From Streptacidiphilus jeojiense (GTDB lineage Bacteria > Actinomycetota > Actinomycetes > Streptomycetales > Streptomycetaceae): a stretch of DNA of 64,000 bases. The number at the start of each line of letters is the position of its first letter. Position 1 is the first letter of the stretch. Below the pieces are notes generated by a model. The model made no database searches and had not been told where the DNA came from. It saw only the letters and a list, made by a program, of their open reading frames with translations. A program made the position numbers and the translations under genes. The DNA lies in assembly GCF_000719095.1 (NCBI RefSeq), contig NZ_JOEH01000038.1, positions 1 to 64,000 of the forward strand, in the 5' to 3' direction. Below, piece after piece: positions 9,444 through 17,140 of this stretch.

Positions 9444-9578
9444 GTCCACTCCTTGTCACCACAGCGGGGGGTGGACGTACCGTCGCAGCCCGGAAGCGGG
9501 CAGCGGAAGGTCCGGAGGTGGCCACCCCCGGACGCTGACCGCTCACGGCCAATCAGGTAGGCTCCCCCACCTCGACCT

Positions 9579-9599
9579 TTTGTTTCACTGAATGACAAA
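9579..9599. promoter_or_regulatory. Imperfect dyad in the divergent intergenic region
   Basis: A TTCA-C-TGAA core is flanked by TTTGT and ACAAA. It stands out as AT-rich in the 174-bp gap between the propeller/S53 gene and the divergent regulator, about 20 bases before the regulator start. It may be an operator for that regulator. The outer arms are not centred on the core, so this is weak. Confidence 0.25.
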
Positions 9600-9617
9600 T
9601 TGCTGGAGTGACAGCTG

Positions 9618-10580
9618 GTGCTGGATTCGATCGGCCTGGACGCCGTCGCGGAGCGTGCCTACGAACTGCTGCTGCGGCAGGAGTCGGCCAGCGCCGCCTC
9701 CATGGCCGAGGAACTGGGCGTGCCGCAGCAACGGGCGCGCCGGGCCCTGGACACCCTTGCCGCCGGCGGCCTGGCCACCCGCCTCCCCGGCCGGGCCCTG
9801 CGCTACACCCCGATCGACCCGCGGGCCGGCCTGTCGGCCCTGGTCCGCTCCCGCCAGGCCGAGTTGGAGCGGGTGGCCTCCTCGGTGGACGCCTACGCCG
9901 CCGAATACCACGAGCGCACCCTGCGCACCGACCCGCACCGGCTGGTCGAGGTCATCGAAGGGCCCGCCGAGATCACGCACCGCGTGCAGGAGCTGATCGC
10001 CGGCGCGGAGAAGGAGATCATGGCCTTCGACGCACCCCCCTACGTGACCCCGCACGGCAGTGCCTCCGAGATCGAGCACCCGGTACTGGCGCGCGGCGTC
10101 GCGGTCCGCGCGATCTACGCCACGGAGGTCCTGGCCGTCCCCGTGCTCGCGGACCGGCTGCGGGCGATGGTGGCCCTGGGCGAGCAGGCTCGAGTGGTGT
10201 CGCGGGTCCCCATGAAGATGGTGCTGGTCGACCGCAGCGACGCGATGTTGCCGCTCACCGCGAGCGAGGAGGGAGTGCGCACCACCGCCGTCTTCGTGCG
10301 ACGCTCGACCCTCTGCGACGCGCTCGTGGAACTGTTCGAGGCCAACTGGTCGGTGGCCACCCCGGTCTTCACCGAGACATCGCCGACCGACGACGTGTCC
10401 GCCGAGGACCGGGACCTCCTCCACCTGCTGAACGCCGGCCTGAAGGACGAGGCGATCGCCCGCCAGTTGGGCCTGAGCGAGCGGACCCTACGGCGCAGGA
10501 TCGCCGAGCTCACCCGCAGGCTCGGTGCGACCAGCCGCTTCCAGGCCGGAACCCAGGCCATGCGCCGGGAGTGGCTGTAG
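9618..10580 (+). CDS. TrmB/LuxR-type transcription regulator
   Basis: 320 residues, start GTG with GGAG 9 bases upstream. The N-terminal ~70 residues form a TrmB-like winged helix (SASMAEELGVPQQRARRALDTLAAGGL). A phospholipase-D-like sensor region follows (about 100-240: EVIEGPAEITHRVQELIAGAEKEIMAFD). A LuxR-type helix-turn-helix closes the protein (LLNAGLKDEAIARQLGLSERTLRRRI). This architecture is common in streptomycetes next to secreted proteins. It is divergent from the propeller/S53 gene and is the obvious candidate to control it. That link is inference from position. Confidence 0.8.
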   Translation: MLDSIGLDAVAERAYELLLRQESASAASMAEELGVPQQRARRALDTLAAGGLATRLPGRALRYTPIDPRAGLSALVRSRQAELERVASSVDAYAAEYHERTLRTDPHRLVEVIEGPAEITHRVQELIAGAEKEIMAFDAPPYVTPHGSASEIEHPVLARGVAVRAIYATEVLAVPVLADRLRAMVALGEQARVVSRVPMKMVLVDRSDAMLPLTASEEGVRTTAVFVRRSTLCDALVELFEANWSVATPVFTETSPTDDVSAEDRDLLHLLNAGLKDEAIARQLGLSERTLRRRIAELTRRLGATSRFQAGTQAMRREWL

Positions 10581-10609
10581 CCGGCTCCCCCATCGGTGCG
10601 GCACGGCGC

Positions 10610-11017
10610 TCAGGCGAGCAGCTTGGCCTTGGCCCGGTCGTACTCGTCCGGGCTCAGGGCGCCGTTGCGCTTGAGCTCGGCAAGGGTGGCCAGCTGGTCG
10701 ACGTGGCTGCCGCTGCCGGAGGAGCCGCCGTCCGAACCCGCGGCCTGTCGCACGTACTCCTGGAATGCGGCCTCCCGCTGCTGCGCCTGCTCCAGGTCAC
10801 GCCGATTCATCGTGCTCCCGCGAACGATCAGGTACACCAGCACACCCACGAACGGCAGGATGATCACGAAGATCAACCAGCCTGCCTTGCCCCAGCCGCC
10901 GAGGTCGTCACTCCGGAAGATGTCAGCGAAGATCCGGAACAGCAGGAAGAGCCACATGATCCACAGGAAGAACCACAGCATGGTCCAGAACAGGTCCAGC
11001 AAGGGGTAGCCGCTCAT
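10610..11017 (-). CDS. Small membrane protein with PLDc_N-like helices and SHOCT domain
   Basis: 135 residues. The start at 11017 has GGGAG 8 bases upstream and gives MSGYPLLDLFW; an upstream ATG 19 codons earlier has none. Two transmembrane helices (about 5-30 and 45-65, the second including IFVIILPFVGVLVYLIV) match the phospholipase-D N-terminal-like membrane module. A Ser-Gly linker leads to a C-terminal SHOCT motif (LAELKRNGALSPDEYDRAKAKLL). The family is thought to tether or oligomerise at the membrane; no enzymatic role is known. It converges on the preceding regulator. Confidence 0.8.
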   Translation of the reverse strand: MSGYPLLDLFWTMLWFFLWIMWLFLLFRIFADIFRSDDLGGWGKAGWLIFVIILPFVGVLVYLIVRGSTMNRRDLEQAQQREAAFQEYVRQAAGSDGGSSGSGSHVDQLATLAELKRNGALSPDEYDRAKAKLLA

Positions 11018-11752
11018 GGGTATCACTCCCGATTCCGGCACGAACGGGCCGTCATACCCGTCCCCAGGTGCCATCCGTGTGCACGCCAGCGCGGAAGACG
11101 CTGTCTACAACGGATAGCACCACCGCTCGGACCCAGCATCCGGACAGAGCCGCCCGCGCTCGGCCTCACCCGTCTGCCTCCGGACCGTCGGTCAGCCGCC
11201 GCGCCAGGTCAGGTCAGGGGTTCACCTGTTCGGGTGCCGGGCGCATGGCGGTCCCGCTGCTCGGGCGGCGGCTGTGCTGAGCTGACGCCGTGACCTGTAC
11301 AGACGGGAGATCGTCCGTGTCCCCTCGGCGTCTGCGGCGAACCCGCCTCGTCCTTGCCGCTTCCGTGTCCGTTTCCGCCTGGTTCCAGTACCCGAACACC
11401 ACCACTCGCTGTGGCGACCTTCAGGCAGTGTCCACGATGAAGGAACCGTCGCGATCGAGCGAACTCATGAGCGCACGCGGCGCCCGCCAGGGATCACCAT
11501 CCTCCGCAGCGGTGGCAACACCAACTGCTAAGCGAGCATCGCCAGTTGCGGGTATGCCCACATCAGAGGCGGGCTCGATCCAATCGTCCGATCGGCGATG
11601 CGGACGAGCGAATCCTGGACGGTGACGCCTTCTACGTCTTCTTGTGAGGCCCTTTCCCTGAAGCCGACATCGTTGGGGCCAAGGCAGCTTGACCGACCGT
11701 CAGTGCTCTGGGCCCGCCCGGGATCCGAGAGCCGGGTATGGGATAGTCGCTC
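11018..11752. other. 735-bp stretch without a convincing gene
   Basis: Six-frame reading gives only a 111-codon plus-strand frame (11290-11625) with an Arg-rich start, erratic composition and no ribosome site, plus mirror frames. Codon bias is weaker here than in neighbouring genes. I see no transposase, tRNA or strong hairpin. It may be decayed sequence. Confidence 0.5.
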
Positions 11753-12271
11753 ATGCCTGTGACCAACCCCTGGCTGGCTGGACCGGCCCCCGAGCAGCGG
11801 CTCGATCGAGACCGGCTGGAAGAGCGCATACTCAACCTGCTGTCGTCGCAGAACATGTGCGTCCTGGCCACTTCGGGCCCGGACGGTCCGCTGGCCACCC
11901 CGGTGCGCTACTTCCACCTCGACTTCACGCTGATGTTCACCGCGGATCCGAGATCGCCGAAGATGCGGAACCTCGCTGCGGACTCCCGCGTGTCGGTGGG
12001 TGTCTTCGCACCCCTGGTCGGCCAGGCGAGCAGCCGAGGTGCACAGGTCTTCGGACGTGCCCGGGTGCTGTTCGAGGGCGACGGCGACTTCGAGCACTGC
12101 TGGCCGGCCGTGCGCTGGCAGTCCGACCACGTCGAGCGGTCACGCCCGCTCGCCGAACCGCCGTCCGGCCCGCTCGTGGTGGTCGAGGCCGAGCGGATCG
12201 TCTACACCGAACACTGGCTGCGGCGCGAGGGGTTCGCACCGCGGCAGTTCTGGACCAGGTCCGAGCGGTAG
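11753..12271 (+). CDS. Pyridoxamine 5'-phosphate oxidase-fold (PPOX/FDOR) protein
   Basis: 172 residues. The split-barrel flavin-binding fold is shown by LSSQNMCVLATSGPDGPLATPVRYFHLDF at about 28-57, where the first barrel strands read VLAT...ATPVRYF, and by KMRNLAADSRVSVGVF, the usual second block. In actinomycetes such proteins bind FMN, F420 or heme and reduce or sequester small molecules. The substrate cannot be read from sequence. The ribosome site is weak (GGGA). It converges on the HNH-like gene across a hairpin. Confidence 0.75.
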   Translation: MPVTNPWLAGPAPEQRLDRDRLEERILNLLSSQNMCVLATSGPDGPLATPVRYFHLDFTLMFTADPRSPKMRNLAADSRVSVGVFAPLVGQASSRGAQVFGRARVLFEGDGDFEHCWPAVRWQSDHVERSRPLAEPPSGPLVVVEAERIVYTEHWLRREGFAPRQFWTRSER

Positions 12272-12284
12272 CGCGGCAGCCGGT

Positions 12285-12313
12285 CGGCCGCCGCGCCGGG
12301 TCAGCGGCGGCCG
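12285..12313. terminator. Hairpin between convergent genes
   Basis: The arms CGGCCGCCG and CGGCGGCCG (9 bp, 11-base loop) lie between the PPOX gene and the HNH-like gene and overlap the last codons of the latter. Position and stem suit a bidirectional terminator. Confidence 0.6.
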
Positions 12314-12741
12314 GTGGACAGGATGACGAGGAACTGGCCGCCGCCCGGCTCGATGTCGGCGCTCACCGGCAGCCCCGGAACCAGTCGGGAGAACCGGTCC
12401 ACCAGCCAGTCCGCCGCCTCCTGGGCGTCCTTCCTGGTCGGACAACGGCCCACCATCTCGCGGCCGCCCTTGCGCTCGAGCCGTCCGGCGACGGTGATCA
12501 GCGGCGCGGGTTCCACCACGTACAGGCGCTCCGGCCAGGCGATGACCACCTTGACCGCGCCCTTGCGGGTATTGCACCCGCGGTGCGCGAGCCGCTCGGC
12601 GACCTTGGCCTTCCGGTCGGCGGTCCGGCTGTCAACGCTCGGCCCCCGTGGGTCGTTCACCGACATGTCAGGGTCGACCGGTTCGTCGCACACCCAGCAC
12701 CGCCAGCCATCACGCTTGGCCACATCATCAAGGAGACTCAC
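12301..12741 (-). CDS. HNH-like zinc-binding protein lacking the first catalytic His
   Basis: 146 residues from a GTG at 12741. The N-terminal half has an HNH layout: WRCWVCDEP provides a CxxC pair and AHRGCNTRKG the third element with a cysteine. At the point where HNH nucleases have the DH dyad, this protein reads PSVDSRT, with Ser in place of His. The second half (about 80-146) is an unrelated alpha/beta stretch. A conserved actinomycete hypothetical; the nuclease fold may persist without activity. TACTTT lies exactly 6 bases before the GTG, so the transcript may be leaderless. Divergent from the DUF1877 gene. Confidence 0.6.
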   Translation of the reverse strand: MSLLDDVAKRDGWRCWVCDEPVDPDMSVNDPRGPSVDSRTADRKAKVAERLAHRGCNTRKGAVKVVIAWPERLYVVEPAPLITVAGRLERKGGREMVGRCPTRKDAQEAADWLVDRFSRLVPGLPVSADIEPGGGQFLVILSTGRR

Positions 12742-12747
12742 CCGGAC

Positions 12748-12753
12748 AAAGTA
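12748..12753 (-). promoter_or_regulatory. -10 hexamer TACTTT, leaderless spacing
   Basis: TANNNT placed six bases before the GTG of the HNH-like gene, with no ribosome site between. No clear -35 is visible. Confidence 0.4.
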
Positions 12754-12865
12754 GCCTGCTCCGCCGCCACCCCCACACACCAGGGACCCCGGCACACCTC
12801 AAACACGTCGGAACCGGCCCGCGATCCGAGCCATGGTCGCCCCCGTTGCGGCATGCTGGGCGCCC

Positions 12866-13330
12866 ATGGGGATCTCCATCGAATTGATGCGCGTGGAACC
12901 GGAGGCCGCACGGGCAGCCGTCGCCGGTCAGGCCTGGCCGCGTCCGCAGATGCGCGAAGGCGAGAAGTTCAGGGCCGTCCTGCTGCTGGACAAGCCGTGG
13001 AACGCTCTTCAATGGCTGCTCACCGCCTCGGGCTGCCCGGTCGATCCGGTGATGGGCACGCCGTTCCCGGAAGACCAGCCCTTCGACGACGCCCCGCCGG
13101 GGCTGCTGACCGCCGAGGAGGTGGTCCAAGCCGCTGACTTCCTCTCAGCCCTGGACTTCGACGCCTTGGCAGCCTTCGCCGACGAGGAGGCGATGGACGC
13201 GGACGACGTCCACCCGTCGGGCTACGACAGGCAGCGGGCCGAAGAGCTGCGCAGCCACTACGCCGATCTTCAGCGGTTCTACGCGACGGCGGCAGCCGCC
13301 GAGCAGTGGGTGCTCACCACGCTGACCTGA
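12866..13330 (+). CDS. DUF1877 (YfbM-like) family protein
   Basis: 154 residues starting MGISIELMRV, the typical beginning of YfbM-like DUF1877 proteins. An ATG 11 codons earlier adds a cysteine-containing stretch atypical of the family. Further family signs are KPWNALQWLLT near residue 45-55, GTPFPEDQPF, and the acidic block LDFDALAAFADEEAMDADDVHP. The biochemical role is unknown; members are small soluble proteins often found near immunity or toxin loci, but nothing of that kind lies next to this one. No clear ribosome site. Confidence 0.75.
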   Translation: MGISIELMRVEPEAARAAVAGQAWPRPQMREGEKFRAVLLLDKPWNALQWLLTASGCPVDPVMGTPFPEDQPFDDAPPGLLTAEEVVQAADFLSALDFDALAAFADEEAMDADDVHPSGYDRQRAEELRSHYADLQRFYATAAAAEQWVLTTLT

Positions 13331-13416
13331 CGCAGGTGTGCGCAGGGCGGTCTTGCCCGTTTCCTGCTCGCGGGTGAAGATCGCGGGATGGAGCGGGCCT
13401 CTGCACCGCCCTGCCC

Positions 13417-13962
13417 TCACCCGTTCGGACGAGTCCGGGTGCCGGTGCGGGCCATGATCCGGAAGACGGTCCCGGTCGCGGCGCCGTAGGCGAGGTGGGG
13501 GACGAGGTCGTCTGCGAGGGTCTTGGCGTCGTACTTCCAGATGGGCTCGTACAGGCCGGCGATCGGCAGCGTGATGTAGTCGCTGATCCACACGAGTGCA
13601 CCGAACGGAATGCCGTATACCGCGCTGGGAGGCTTGCGCAACGAGCCGGCGATGACGCCGTAGAGTGCCCCGTTGGCGGCGCCGTAGCCCCAGTGCATGA
13701 GCGTGCTGACCGGCCACGCGGCGGCGTCGGGGAGTTCGCGCTGGGTGAAGCCCTCGATCAGGCGCTTGCCGACCTGTCCGGGATCCGGAGCCTCCTGCCA
13801 GGTGGGGACGGAGGCGAATTCCCACCGCAGAGGATTGCGCTCACCGCCGGACCGGCGCTGCCGCAGGAACCGGACCGTGTCCATGCACACAGTGCCAACC
13901 AGGCCGGCGGCCAATCCCGACGCGATCGCGCCGAGCGGAGTCAACTGGTTCGGAGTGCGCAT
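13417..13962 (-). CDS. Predicted integral membrane protein
   Basis: 181 residues. The start at 13962 has GGGAG 9 bases upstream. Hydrophobic or small-residue helices occur at about 10-28 (GAIASGLAAGLVGTVCMDTV), 87-105 (ALYGVIAGSL), 110-130 (GIPFGALVWISDYITLPIAGL) and 155-175. The overall pattern, with WEFASVPTWQEAPDPGQVG after the first helix, recurs in actinobacterial uncharacterised membrane proteins. A function cannot be assigned. It converges on the DUF1877 gene. Confidence 0.7.
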   Translation of the reverse strand: MRTPNQLTPLGAIASGLAAGLVGTVCMDTVRFLRQRRSGGERNPLRWEFASVPTWQEAPDPGQVGKRLIEGFTQRELPDAAAWPVSTLMHWGYGAANGALYGVIAGSLRKPPSAVYGIPFGALVWISDYITLPIAGLYEPIWKYDAKTLADDLVPHLAYGAATGTVFRIMARTGTRTRPNG

Positions 13963-14158
13963 GCTGCATCGCTCCCGCTGGTTCTTGCCCGCTGGTTCCT
14001 GGCGATCCGGGGCCGGTCCGCGCGACACCGCCGGAGCGGACAACGCGACGTCACCTCGTAGGCATGCTCACATGCGTACGCTCATGCCACCATCCGGAAC
14101 CGGAAGGAACCGCGAGTCGCTGGTTCTGACTGACCCAGCACGCGTCAGGAGACTTGAC

Positions 14159-15130
14159 ATGGCTGCTGTGTCCGCCCCGCCCGTTCCCGTCCTGGAGGCG
14201 GCCGCGAAGCAACTGGTCGAGGCGGCCGACCCGCGCCCGCGGATCTACGAGTTGCCTCCGGACCAGGGCCGGGTCCTGCTCGCACAGCTGCAGGCCGGCG
14301 ATGGTGTGCCCAAGCCCGAGGTCGACGAGGAGTGGGTCGACGTCGACGCCGGCGCCTGGGGAACGGTGCGTGCGCGCATCGTACGACCGAAGGGCGCAAC
14401 CGGGACGCTGCCGGTGTTCATGTACATCCACGGCGGCGGCTGGGTGTTCGGCAGCGCCGACACCCACGACCGCCTGGTCCGCGAGCTCGCTGTCGGCTCC
14501 GGTGCCGCGGCGGTGTTCCCCGTCTACGACTTGGCACCCGAGGCGAAGTACCCGACCCAGATCGAGCAGAATTACGCCGTCGCGCAGTGGATCACCCGCG
14601 AGGGCGCACGGCACGCGCTGGACGCCTCCCGGCTGGCGGTGTGCGGGGACTCCTCCGGCGGCGGCATGTCCACCGTGCTCGCCCTGATGGCCAAGGAACG
14701 CGGCGACGTCCGCCTCAGGGCCCAGGTCCTGCTCTACCCGACCCTGGACGCGAACTTCGAGACCCCCTCCTACCAGCAGTTCGCGGACCACTACTACAGC
14801 ACCCGTGAGGGGATGAAGTGGTTCTGGGACCAGTACACGAGCGACCCCGCGCAGCTGGCCGAACCGTACGCCTCCCCGCTGCGCGCCGGCCTGGACCAGT
14901 TGCGCGGCCTGCCGACCACCCTCGTGCTCACCGACGAGGCGGACGTACTGCGCGATGAGGGCGAGGCCTACGCCGCCAGGCTGCGCGAAGCCGGGGTGGA
15001 CGTCACCGCGGTCCGGGTCCTCGGAATGGTCCACGATTTCCTCATGCTGGACAGCCTTCGTGACACCAACGCCGCCAAGGTCGGCCGCCGCCTGGCCATC
15101 GACGCGCTCAGGACCGCGCTGGGCAACTGA
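14159..15130 (+). CDS. Alpha/beta hydrolase, hormone-sensitive-lipase type
   Basis: 323 residues. ATG at 14159 has AGGAG 7 bases upstream. The HSL-family signature is complete: HGGGW oxyanion box (about 91-95), the nucleophile elbow GDSSGG (about 165), and an acid-His pair near the C-terminus (TDEADVLRDEGEAY and GMVHDFL). It should hydrolyse short-chain carboxylic esters or related lactones in the cytoplasm. A SnoaL-like protein follows 53 bp downstream in the same direction, suggesting co-transcription. Confidence 0.9.
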   Translation: MAAVSAPPVPVLEAAAKQLVEAADPRPRIYELPPDQGRVLLAQLQAGDGVPKPEVDEEWVDVDAGAWGTVRARIVRPKGATGTLPVFMYIHGGGWVFGSADTHDRLVRELAVGSGAAAVFPVYDLAPEAKYPTQIEQNYAVAQWITREGARHALDASRLAVCGDSSGGGMSTVLALMAKERGDVRLRAQVLLYPTLDANFETPSYQQFADHYYSTREGMKWFWDQYTSDPAQLAEPYASPLRAGLDQLRGLPTTLVLTDEADVLRDEGEAYAARLREAGVDVTAVRVLGMVHDFLMLDSLRDTNAAKVGRRLAIDALRTALGN

Positions 15131-15183
15131 GGAGACGCCGCAGACTCGCAGCGGCGAACTCCGCACCAGGAAGGGACAGAACG

Positions 15184-15588
15184 ATGGAATCCGATATCCG
15201 GACCAGGGCCGCGATCGAGGAGCACTGGCGCGCGTCGGAACGTGGGGAGACCGAGGCCGAGCACGCCATCTACGCCGTGGACGCGATTCTCGACTATCCC
15301 CAGTCAGGTGAGAGGTTCCTGGGCCGCGCGACGATCGCGGCGCAGCGGGGCGGGCATCCGGCCAGTCGGCACTTCACCGTCCAGCGGATCGTCGGCGGCG
15401 GTGGTCTGTGGGTGAGCGAGTGCGTCATCACGTACGACGGGGTGCCCAGCTACTCGGTGAGCATCATGGAGCTTGCGGACGGGCAGGTCGTGCACGAGAC
15501 GCAGTACTTCGCGGGAGCCTTCGGTGCGCCTGAGTGGCGGATGGCACTCGCGGAGCCGATGCCGGGCCGGGAGATCGCCAGGGCCTGA
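15184..15588 (+). CDS. SnoaL-like / NTF2-fold protein
   Basis: 134 residues. The alpha+beta-barrel polyketide-cyclase-like fold is suggested by the N-terminal helices (IRTRAAIEEHWRASERGETEAEHAIYA), the strand DAILDYPQSGERFLGRATI and the C-terminal strands ending HETQYFAGAF, where the aromatic-acidic ETQYFA motif is typical of the family. Members are cyclases, isomerases or binding proteins; no substrate can be named. The ribosome site GGAAGGG precedes the ATG. It follows the HSL hydrolase. Confidence 0.75.
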   Translation: MESDIRTRAAIEEHWRASERGETEAEHAIYAVDAILDYPQSGERFLGRATIAAQRGGHPASRHFTVQRIVGGGGLWVSECVITYDGVPSYSVSIMELADGQVVHETQYFAGAFGAPEWRMALAEPMPGREIARA

Positions 15589-15613
15589 TGTCGATCCGTC
15601 AGCTGTGGACGCA

Positions 15614-16231
15614 TCAAGGACGGCGTGTGTCTCCCCGGCTGTCGGCGGGTGTCGTCAGCGCGGTGAGGTAGTCGTCGAGGAGTGCGGTCTGGTGGTCCGG
15701 TGGGAAAGCGGCCGGGTCCAGGAGTGCCTGGACCACCAGGCCGAGGATGAACGCGTGCGCCCCGGCGGCGATCCGGTCCGGGTCGCCCTGCGGTAGTTCG
15801 CCCAGTTCCTGTGCTACGGCGACTCGTTGGCTCAGGTTGGCGCGGCTGCGGGCGTACTTGCCGGCGTAGTCGTCGGTCAGGTCGGGGTCGGCGAGCGCCG
15901 CGCCCCAGGAGGAGACCCAGATGCGGTTGCTGTCGGTGGCCGCCCGGGTCAGCGGGAGGATGTCCAGCAGCGCCGCGCGCAGACTCGCGAGCCCCGGTCC
16001 GGCCTCACGGCGCGGGCGCGCCGCGGTGCGCTGCTCAAGCAGGTCCAGGGCGTACTCCACCAGGGCGTTCTTGTTGGGGAAGTAGTGGGTGAGCAGGCCA
16101 GTGCTGGCGCCGAGTTCGGCGGCCACGGCGCGCAGGGTCAGGCCGGTGAAGCCGCGGGCGGCCATGACGTGCCACACCGCTTCGGAGACGTCGCGGCGGC
16201 GGCTCTCGTGATCTCCCTTGGTACGTGGCAT
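15614..16231 (-). CDS. TetR-family repressor
   Basis: 205 residues. The N-terminal HTH reads GFTGLTLRAVAAELGASTGLLTHYFPNKNALVEYAL, canonical TetR. The C-terminal ligand domain has the TetR_C_6-like pattern (LTRAATDSNRIWVSSWGAALADPDL). It faces a divergent GNAT acetyltransferase 51 bp away, with a 24-bp dyad between them. The start codon has TAGCCT exactly 6 bases upstream, suggesting a leaderless message. Autoregulation and control of the acetyltransferase are likely. Confidence 0.9.
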   Translation of the reverse strand: MPRTKGDHESRRRDVSEAVWHVMAARGFTGLTLRAVAAELGASTGLLTHYFPNKNALVEYALDLLEQRTAARPRREAGPGLASLRAALLDILPLTRAATDSNRIWVSSWGAALADPDLTDDYAGKYARSRANLSQRVAVAQELGELPQGDPDRIAAGAHAFILGLVVQALLDPAAFPPDHQTALLDDYLTALTTPADSRGDTRRP

Positions 16232-16237
16232 GCACGT

Positions 16238-16243
16238 AGGCTA
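16238..16243 (-). promoter_or_regulatory. -10 hexamer TAGCCT, leaderless spacing
   Basis: A TANNNT hexamer six bases before the TetR ATG. The dyad operator lies immediately upstream of it. Confidence 0.45.
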
Positions 16244-16245
16244 CA

Positions 16246-16269
16246 TTCACACAACGTCTGTTATGTGAA
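16246..16269. promoter_or_regulatory. 24-bp TetR operator between repressor and acetyltransferase
   Basis: Arms TTCACACAAC and GTTATGTGAA around a 4-base GTCT centre; nine of ten arm positions pair. It abuts the -10 of the repressor and ends just before the ribosome site of the acetyltransferase, so a bound repressor would cover both starts. Confidence 0.7.
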
Positions 16270-16282
16270 TGGGGAGGCCGTC

Positions 16283-16834
16283 TTGTTTTCGCTGGCGCTG
16301 CGCGACGATGCCCGTCTGGCCCCGCTGGAGGTCTGGCACGCCGAGGAGTTCGCCGACCACATGGACCGGGCCCGTGAGCACATCCGCCCCTGGGTGGGTG
16401 CCGCGTTCGTCACCACCGATGTCGATGGGGCACGGGCCACCCTCGCCAGGTACGCCGAGCGCCAGGCCCGCGACGGCGCCCGGCTCTACGGCATCTGGCG
16501 CGACGATGTGCTGGTGGGCGGCGTGATGTTCACCGACTTCCAGGCCGGCGCCGGCTGGTGCGAGATCGGCTGCTGGCTGGAGCCAGGGGCCGAGGGGCAG
16601 GGCCTGATCACCCCCGCCTGCAGCGCGCTGGTGGACTGGGCGTTCGCCCGGCGCGGCCTCCACCGAGCCGAATGGCACTGCCGCGCCGACAACCAGCGCA
16701 GCGCCGCTGTCGCCAAACGCCTGGGCATGACCCTGGAGGGAGTGCGGCGCGAGGCATGGCCCTACGGGGGAACCCGGCACGACAAGCAGGTGTGGGCGCT
16801 CCTGGCCACGGAGTGGACACCGGGCGGCCCCTGA
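16283..16834 (+). CDS. GNAT acetyltransferase, RimJ/RimL type
   Basis: 183 residues. TTG at 16283 is chosen because GGGGAGG (16271-16277) lies 5 bases before it. The acetyl-CoA loop is altered from the usual Q/RxxGxG/A to GAEGQGLITPAC (about 116), as often in ribosomal-protein-type acetyltransferases. RLGMTLEGVRREA near residue 153 and the C-terminal WALLATEW are typical RimL-like features. Divergent from the TetR repressor and probably under its control. The substrate may be a protein N-terminus or a small amine. Confidence 0.85.
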   Translation: MFSLALRDDARLAPLEVWHAEEFADHMDRAREHIRPWVGAAFVTTDVDGARATLARYAERQARDGARLYGIWRDDVLVGGVMFTDFQAGAGWCEIGCWLEPGAEGQGLITPACSALVDWAFARRGLHRAEWHCRADNQRSAAVAKRLGMTLEGVRREAWPYGGTRHDKQVWALLATEWTPGGP

Positions 16835-16870
16835 CGCCCCAGTTGCCTGCCGTGGAAGCCGGCCGCCGCC

Positions 16871-17119
16871 GGGACGGCTCGCCACGTGGCCGACCTCTGG
16901 GACATCCTCGATCCGCAGGTGATGCCCGCGGTCGACAGCCCGGACCCGGGCGGCATCGGGGCCGCGCACCTCACCGAGCTGCTCGCGACGCTCGCCCCAC
17001 GGGCCGTCGGCGCGCAGGTCACCGTCTTCGACCCCGACCTCGACCCGGACGGGCGCCATGCCCGGACGCTGGTGGAGGTCCTTGTCGACGGCCTGGGCGA
17101 ACTCGGCCGAGCGCGCTGA
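16871..17119 (+). pseudogene. C-terminal remnant of an arginase/agmatinase-family gene
   Basis: About 80 residues survive. They contain LDPQVMPAVDSPDPGG, close to the LDPAVMPAVDSPxPGG metal-site block of ureohydrolases, and VTVFDPDLDPDGRHARTLV, the usual C-terminal strand and helix. The metal-binding DxHxD and HxD motifs and the rest of the ~300-residue enzyme are absent, and the expected DxDxxD just before LDP reads ADLWDI. A GTG at 16886 could start a 77-residue peptide, but decay is the better explanation. Confidence 0.6.
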
Positions 17120-17140
17120 CGACCCGTTCGCGGAGCAGGG

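Noticed and set aside
11290..11625. 111-codon frame as a possible secreted protein
   Set aside because: Short hydrophobic stretch only, irregular codon use, no ribosome site and no recognisable fold.
14061..14088. GGCATG...CATGCC dyad with inner GCGTACGC before the HSL hydrolase
   Set aside because: Arms are short and far apart, with no promoter elements; likely chance.
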